Part shown: positions 59,519 to 64,000 of the stretch, one piece after another
Layout: each line of letters starts with the position of its first letter
Position numbering within the stretch: the first letter of the stretch is position 1
Origin: Saccharopolyspora soli
GTDB lineage: Bacteria; Actinomycetota; Actinomycetes; Mycobacteriales; Pseudonocardiaceae
Assembly: GCF_022678645.1 (NCBI RefSeq)
Contig: NZ_JALBWV010000018.1
Location: forward strand, 62,001-126,000
DNA length: 64,000 bases
Reading direction: 5' to 3'
The notes under the pieces: model-generated
Seen by the model: only the letters and a program-made list of their open reading frames with translations
Databases searched by the model: none
Told to the model about the DNA's origin: nothing
Made by a program: the position numbers and the translations under genes

Positions 59519-60856
59519 GTGCTGCAGGCGAGAGGATGGGGCATGCCGGTGCACGGAACCGCGGGTCGACTGCTGCTGCGCGAGCGGCTTCGCGAACACC
59601 GATCGTTGTTGGCGGTCATCGGCATCGCGGAACTGATCGCGGTGCTGGTGGTCTCCACCGTCAACACGCACGACCACATCGACGGCGAGGTGTACCGGCT
59701 CGGGGCGCAGGCGCTGCTGGCGGGCCGCGATCTGTACCACAACCTCCCGGCCACCGAGTCCGGGCTGCTGTTGCCGTTCATCTACCCGCCGTTCGCGGCG
59801 ATCCTGTTCGCGCCGCTGGCGCTGATCCCGAAGGTCGGCTCGACCGCGGTGATCATGCTGGTCAGCCACGTCGCGCTGTTGATCACCTTGTACGTGGTGC
59901 TCAAGGCGTCGAACTTCCTGCACGCGCACCGGGACAAGGTGCTGCTGGTGGCCGCCGCGGTGCTGCCGCTGGCCACGATCAGCGAACCGGTGTTGGAGAC
60001 GATCACCTACGCGCAGATCAACATCGTGCTGATGGCGCTGGTCGCGGTGGACTGCCTGTGGCGCACGGACGGCACGAAGAAACTGCCGTATCCGCGCGGG
60101 TTGCTGATCGGCGTGGCCGCCGGGATCAAGCTCACACCGCTGGTGTTCCTGCTGTTGCCGCTGCTGCGCCGGGACGTCCGGACGATCGTGACCGCACTAC
60201 TCACTTTCCTGGGCACCGCGCTGCTGGGCTTCGCGGTGACCTTCGACAACGCCCGGCGGTTCTGGCTGCAGGAAATGCTGGCCAGCAGCAACGTGTCGTT
60301 CGGTCCCCAGTTCACCGGCGACGCGTCGACCTACGCGGGCAACCAGTCGCTGCGTTCGATGCTGAGCAAGATGTCGATGCCGAGCCTGACCGCGGTGTTC
60401 GCCGTGCTGGCGGTGCTCGTGCTGGTGTTGGCGGTGCTGGGCATGGTGCATGCGATCCGGCAGCGGGATCTGCCGACCGCGATGACGATCAACGCGGTCC
60501 TCGGGCTGCTGGTGTCGCCGATCTCCTGGTCGCACCACTGGGTTTGGGCCATTCCCGGCTTGGTGCTGCTGCTCGGCGCGGCGTATGTCCGGCGGAACTG
60601 GCCGCTGCTGCTGGCGACCGCGCTGGTCGCCGGGTTCTTCATGATGGGACCGCACTGGAAGATGCCGCAGGGCGATGGTCTGGAGCTGCGCTGGAACATC
60701 TTCGAGCAGCTGATCGGCAACGCCTACGTCTACTTCGGACTGGCGTACCTGCTCTACAACGCGGTCCGCTGGTGGCAAGCCCGCCGAAGTGCGGCGAAAC
60801 CGACCGCGGACGGCGACCCGACCCCAGAAGCCCCGCTCACCGCCCCGGTCCCGTAA
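59519..60856 (+). CDS. GT87-type polyprenol-dependent mannosyltransferase-like protein
   Basis: This is a 445-residue integral membrane GT-C glycosyltransferase with about 10 helices. The first periplasmic loop HDHIDGEVYRLGAQALLAGR then DLYHNLPATESGLLLPFIYP holds the expected catalytic Asp/Glu. IGVAAGIKLTPLVFLLLPLL and SPISWSHHWVWAIPG are classic GT87 motifs shared with mycobacterial alpha-1,2-mannosyltransferases such as PimE. It probably elongates a phosphoinositol mannoside or lipoglycan. GTG 59519 fits a leaderless start (TACTCT at 59506); ATG 59543 after GAGAGGA is the alternative. It is followed by the long hairpin element, copy B. Confidence 0.9.
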   Translation: MLQARGWGMPVHGTAGRLLLRERLREHRSLLAVIGIAELIAVLVVSTVNTHDHIDGEVYRLGAQALLAGRDLYHNLPATESGLLLPFIYPPFAAILFAPLALIPKVGSTAVIMLVSHVALLITLYVVLKASNFLHAHRDKVLLVAAAVLPLATISEPVLETITYAQINIVLMALVAVDCLWRTDGTKKLPYPRGLLIGVAAGIKLTPLVFLLLPLLRRDVRTIVTALLTFLGTALLGFAVTFDNARRFWLQEMLASSNVSFGPQFTGDASTYAGNQSLRSMLSKMSMPSLTAVFAVLAVLVLVLAVLGMVHAIRQRDLPTAMTINAVLGLLVSPISWSHHWVWAIPGLVLLLGAAYVRRNWPLLLATALVAGFFMMGPHWKMPQGDGLELRWNIFEQLIGNAYVYFGLAYLLYNAVRWWQARRSAAKPTADGDPTPEAPLTAPVP

Positions 60857-60866
60857 CTAAGGGTGC

Positions 60867-61006
60867 GGGGTTGGTTTGCGTGCCGGTGCCGGTGGGGGAA
60901 CCTCAGAGGCTTTCTCGACTCCGGGATCCCCGACTTATGTATGCCCAATACACGGCGTCGAGGCTGTCCTCCCGAGAAAACCGCTGAGAACCCGCGGCCG
61001 TGCCAG
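60867..61006. repeat. Long imperfect hairpin element, copy B
   Basis: This is closely similar to 21008-21141 in the same orientation relative to its upstream gene. The left arm (60894-60933) has CCTCAGAGG and CTCCGGGATCCCCGA as in copy A. The right arm (60958-60993) has CGAGAAAA and CTGAGAACCC. The loop differs slightly (ttatgtatgcccaatacacg against gacgtatgtccaaatacgcg). It lies about 10 bases after the GT87 gene stop codon. Confidence 0.75.
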
Positions 61007-61100
61007 CTGCGAGCGTGGGAGGAATCGGCTACCGCCGCTTGCCTGACGACCGCCCCCGTCACGCCCAAACCGCGGGACTTCGAAGGCTCGTGGAAATGAA

Positions 61101-61136
61101 AAACCGGGGCGGGAGGTCTGCTCCGCGCCCCGGTTT
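61101..61136. terminator. Bidirectional hairpin terminator
   Basis: AAACCGGGGCG (61101-61111) and CGCCCCGGTTT (61126-61136) form a perfect 11-bp stem between the convergent GT87 and secreted-protein genes, 13 bases from the latter's stop codon. Confidence 0.8.
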
Positions 61137-61149
61137 CGGCTTCGGGTGA

Positions 61150-62526
61150 TCAGATCCGGTCGAGGACGATCGTGTCCGCGTTCTCCAGGCTCCGCAGCAC
61201 GCCGTCCGGGGTCACGCCCGGCGTGGGCAGCGTCTCGCCCTGCACCGCCGTGAAGTCCGGGATGCCGCCACCGAGCAGCGGTAGGCCCCCGGCGCGCGAC
61301 GTGGGAGCCGACTGGAACGGGTTCTGGGCGACCGCTCGCGCCGACGGCAGCGTGTCCAGCACCGTGACCGCGATGTCGGAACTCAGCGGTTCATCGGTGA
61401 ACGCCGGGTTTCCGCCGCGCCCCTCGGCGCCCCCCAGTGCCGCGGTGATCCGGCTGACCGTTGGCACCGAGGTCTGTCCGCCGCCCAGCGCGTTCAGCTC
61501 GCCCAGCACGGGCAGCGGAGCCGCCACACCGGGGGTTTCGCTGCGCTGCACGGTGCCCGGCGTCTTGGACAGGTCGATCAGCGCGAGTCCGCCGAGGTCC
61601 GGGATCTCGTTGACCTTCGCCTGGTACTCGCCCGGAACGTGCAGCGGCACGAAGTCCGGACGTGGCGTCGGCTCGGCGGCGAACACGGACAGCACACCGG
61701 TGAGCACCTCGTGCGGCACGGTGTGCAGCTTGCTGTGCAGGCTGGGCAGCTCCGCGGAGGTCAGGTCCACCTGCTCCGGCGCCACCAGTCCGGGGCGTTC
61801 CGCCACCAGTCCGGGGCGCTCGTCCTGGGTGCGCGACAGCGCGTCTTCCCACAGTTCGACGATCCCGTTGGCCGGTCCGAAGCCGTCGAAGTACACCAGG
61901 TCGTCGTGCGGGATCACCAGGTCTGCAGGGACATCCAGGACCGCACGCTCTCGAAAGGCACCCCCGTCCAGGGTGTTGGCACCTCCTTGGATCACCTCGC
62001 CGATGGGACCGGCCCAGCTCAGCGAGCGGTGGAAGCCCTCGGCCGGGGTGACCGGGCGGTTCCCGTCGAACGGCGGCAGTCCGGACGCGGCGTCGAACGG
62101 CCGGGCCGCGGCCGGGTCGGCGACCCAACCGGCCAGGTGCAGCGGTTCGGTCGGCGCGTGCCAGAACGCCTCGTCCAGCACCGGGATTTCCTGGGTCTGC
62201 TCGTTCTCGACGGCGGGCAGCAGGTCGTGCGCCGGGATGAGGGTGCCGGTCAGCGCCGTCACCGGGTGGCTGGTTCGGGTCTCGACCACCGGTGCGTTGT
62301 ACTGCGTTCCGGCACTCTCGGGGAACAGCTCACCCGCGAAGCACCGATCGGCAGGCACCGCATCGTCTCCGAGCTCGTCGAGTACGGGGGGAAACACCGA
62401 CTCGCCCAGCGGGGGGGTCGGGCGCTCCGGGCAGGTCTGGCTGGCGGATGCGACCCCCGTGCCGACGGCCAACATGCCACCAGTGACCAGCGCGGCTTGC
62501 ACACCGCGCTTCGCCCAAGTCTGCAT
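61150..62526 (-). CDS. Secreted protein of unknown function
   Basis: This 458-residue precursor starts at ATG 62526 after AGGAGA. The signal peptide ends at GVASAS (about residue 28). The mature part is Pro-, Leu- and acidic-residue-rich with little predicted regular structure. It has only two Cys near its N-terminus (QTCPERP and DRCFAGE), which may form a disulfide. A 7-residue unit, ERPGLVA, is tandemly duplicated around residue 240. I recognise no domain. The neighbour upstream (62712) is another secreted, Pro-rich protein of similar composition, so the two may be a pair of wall- or surface-associated proteins. Confidence 0.75.
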   Translation of the reverse strand: MQTWAKRGVQAALVTGGMLAVGTGVASASQTCPERPTPPLGESVFPPVLDELGDDAVPADRCFAGELFPESAGTQYNAPVVETRTSHPVTALTGTLIPAHDLLPAVENEQTQEIPVLDEAFWHAPTEPLHLAGWVADPAAARPFDAASGLPPFDGNRPVTPAEGFHRSLSWAGPIGEVIQGGANTLDGGAFRERAVLDVPADLVIPHDDLVYFDGFGPANGIVELWEDALSRTQDERPGLVAERPGLVAPEQVDLTSAELPSLHSKLHTVPHEVLTGVLSVFAAEPTPRPDFVPLHVPGEYQAKVNEIPDLGGLALIDLSKTPGTVQRSETPGVAAPLPVLGELNALGGGQTSVPTVSRITAALGGAEGRGGNPAFTDEPLSSDIAVTVLDTLPSARAVAQNPFQSAPTSRAGGLPLLGGGIPDFTAVQGETLPTPGVTPDGVLRSLENADTIVLDRI

Positions 62527-62711
62527 GGATCTCTCCTTCACAAGGCTTCCCCGCTGGGGGGAGAAAAATCAACTGTGGGCGCCACACCGTCATCGGAACT
62601 TGATCAATCACGACGGCGGGCTTTTCGGGAAGTGCGATCGGGGTTGCGCATGCGGCGGGATTTCCGGCGCGCGGCAACGCGATTCGTTGCCGGTGCCGCA
62701 CCGCGGCGGAA

Positions 62712-63545
62712 TCAGTCCGGGGTGGTGCCGGGCTGCGGCTCGGGCAGGCCGAGCAGCGCGCGGGCGATGTCGCAGGCCGGAGCACCGGCCAGGACGGGTA
62801 CTCCGTCCGGCTCGACCGGGTACCAGCCGAGCGCGGAGTTGTTGTGCTGCTGCCCGTCGCCGGTTCCGCCGCAGCCGGGCGAACCGGGCGGCGCGGGCAG
62901 GTGGAACGGCGTTGAGCGGGCCGGAAGTCCAGGGGATTCGGCGGGTCTCGGCGCACGCCCCCAGGAGACCGACTCGGATTGATCGTCGGAGAAGTGCGGC
63001 TCGATCAGCTGCGACACCACCGGCACGGTGAACGGCGCGCTCGGCATCGGCGCCTGCAACGCGGGCGGCATGGTCGCGGGCCGCACACCCGTTTCCCCGG
63101 CCAGCAGCGGTTGCCCCAGCTCTTCCAGTCCACTGTCGACAGACGCGGACAACGTGCTGGCCTGACTGCCGGTCACCGACAGCGCGTTGTCCGCGACGTG
63201 CCGGACCTCGGCGGTGGAGTCCCGCAGCACTCCGGTCATCGGGCGCGCCGCGTCCAGCAGTTGCCCCGCCGGACCGGACCGGACCAGCGCGACCGGATCC
63301 AGGCGGCGCAGCGAGAACTCCGCCGGATCGGTCCGGTCGGTGGTCTGCTCGTCCGCGTGCGGTTGGGCGGCCGAGTCGTCTGACGCATCAGCGGCCGAGG
63401 GCAGGTCCGCGGCGCTGGCCGGTCCTGCGGTGCCGATCAGCCAAGCCGCGGAGGTTCCGGCGACCGTCGCGCCAGCCACCACGAGGGCACGGGTCAGCAG
63501 CCGCCACTGTCGGGCGGCTCCCGTCCTGCGTTCGTGGCGGGACAT
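62712..63545 (-). CDS. Secreted low-complexity protein of unknown function
   Basis: This 277-residue precursor starts at ATG 63545 (the frame is open upstream to 63656, but the extra residues look non-coding). A twin-basic start and the segment LTRALVVAGATVAGTSAAWL make a signal peptide with cleavage near GPASA-AD. The mature protein is Ala/Ser/Asp/Pro-rich, with a helical stretch (STAEVRHVADNALSVTGSQA) and a Pro-rich end. Two Cys lie near the C-terminus (SPGCGGTG, PACDIAR). Similar composition and location to the protein at 61150 suggest a shared extracellular role. No family is recognised. Confidence 0.7.
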   Translation of the reverse strand: MSRHERRTGAARQWRLLTRALVVAGATVAGTSAAWLIGTAGPASAADLPSAADASDDSAAQPHADEQTTDRTDPAEFSLRRLDPVALVRSGPAGQLLDAARPMTGVLRDSTAEVRHVADNALSVTGSQASTLSASVDSGLEELGQPLLAGETGVRPATMPPALQAPMPSAPFTVPVVSQLIEPHFSDDQSESVSWGRAPRPAESPGLPARSTPFHLPAPPGSPGCGGTGDGQQHNNSALGWYPVEPDGVPVLAGAPACDIARALLGLPEPQPGTTPD

Positions 63546-63746
63546 CTCGGTGCCAGAACCTCCTCGGCTTCGGGCGACTCCCCACTGGAGCTCGTCCTCC
63601 TCGCGGACGCAGACTCTTTCAAAACAACCGCCACTTGCGTAAGCACAGCGCGACACCTTCGCTACATCGTGTTACTGGTGATCCAGTTCGATAGCGCCCG
63701 GTGGTCATTTCGCCCCTGTTCTCGCGGTCGGCGCTACGGTGGCAGG

Positions 63747-64000
63747 GTGAACGACTTCAAGATCGCCACGCGGGATGACGTGGCCACGTCGATCCCGCGC
63801 GTACTGCGGGTTTCGGCAGCGTTGAGCTGGCGAGCGCTGGTGATCCTCGGCGCGCTGTACGTGCTCGGGTTGATCGTCGGCCGGATCTACGTGGTCGTGA
63901 TCCCGGTGGCCATCGCGCTGCTGCTGGCCGCACTGCTGGCGCCGGTCGTGTCGGCGTTGGCGCGGCGCCGCGTGCCGCGCGCACTGGCCACCGCCCTGGT
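63747..64000 (+). CDS. AI-2E/PerM-family membrane transporter (3' end off the window)
   Basis: The first 84 residues are present. GTG 63747 lies 6 bases after TACGGT (63735-63740), a leaderless promoter pattern. A short polar N-terminus is followed by two hydrophobic segments, LVILGALYVLGLIVGRIYVV and VIPVAIALLLAALLAPVVSA, and then LARRRVPRALATAL. This pattern (LAALLAPVV--L-RR-VPRALA) is typical of the AI-2E transporter family (PF01594). Members export or import varied substrates, including Na+/H+ in some cases, so no substrate is proposed. Confidence 0.85.
   Translation, partial: MNDFKIATRDDVATSIPRVLRVSAALSWRALVILGALYVLGLIVGRIYVVVIPVAIALLLAALLAPVVSALARRRVPRALATAL

Overview
The window looks like a chromosomal segment of a high-GC actinomycete. 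The Pseudonocardiaceae are most likely, and Saccharopolyspora or a close relative is my best guess. This rests on gene content, many GTG starts, several apparently leaderless genes, and a gene order that matches Mycobacterium in two places. It is an inference without any database search. I see no rRNA, tRNA, CRISPR array, transposase, integrase or phage module.

Layout. 1-2340: a truncated XRE/DUF5753 regulator divergent from two small genes, then an acidic protein with repeated D-x-D-G motifs. 2341-5202: GTP-dependent PEP carboxykinase with a long leader and a strong terminator, then a 54-residue membrane peptide. 5229-8937: secreted TAP-like hydrolase, and an FAD monooxygenase divergent from a TetR regulator. 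8941-13322: sugar ABC importer divergent from its ROK regulator. 13492-16819: secreted SGNH hydrolase and a large beta-helix protein with a two-helix membrane tail. 17027-19775: polar amino-acid ABC importer. 20228-28883: secreted EEP nuclease/phosphatase, VanW protein, GroES-like protein, thioredoxin-NHL protein, APH kinase, ArsR-SRPBCC pair, HIT protein and a short pyrophosphatase-like protein. 28930-32209: a 28-residue membrane peptide, an AAA ATPase and a class III CoA-transferase.

32216-38463 is a fatty-acid or lipid module: FadA2-like thiolase divergent from FabG4 and HtdX, then a TetR regulator divergent from an SCP2 protein and an acyl-CoA dehydrogenase. The core resembles M. tuberculosis Rv0241c-Rv0244c. 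Near-identical palindromes in both divergent promoters suggest that the TetR protein controls both sides. 40332-43903 encodes a branched-chain 2-oxo acid dehydrogenase (E1alpha, E1beta, E2) in one tightly coupled operon. It could feed the lipid module with acyl-CoA precursors.

44255-49015: two GPP34 paralogues separated by an aberrant poly-G/poly-C tract that is probably an assembly artefact, an M20 peptidase, a two-gene ABC exporter and a PspC protein. 49139-56491 matches the mycobacterial Rv0046c-Rv0051 neighbourhood: GT87 glycosyltransferase, class A penicillin-binding protein, DUF5318, PadR and inositol-1-phosphate synthase. 56706-64000: a DGPF/ECF42 sigma pair, a PAS-GGDEF protein, a second GT87 enzyme, two secreted proteins of unknown function and the start of an AI-2E family transporter.

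Intergenic DNA carries at least three dispersed element families. One is a hairpin built on GTCGTGAGTG that sits just after stop codons (five copies). One is a long hairpin element of about 140 bp (two full copies and one decayed copy). One is a small GATTTC/GAAATC hairpin (two copies). These repeats, the shared TetR operator and the beta-helix membrane protein are the most interesting items here.
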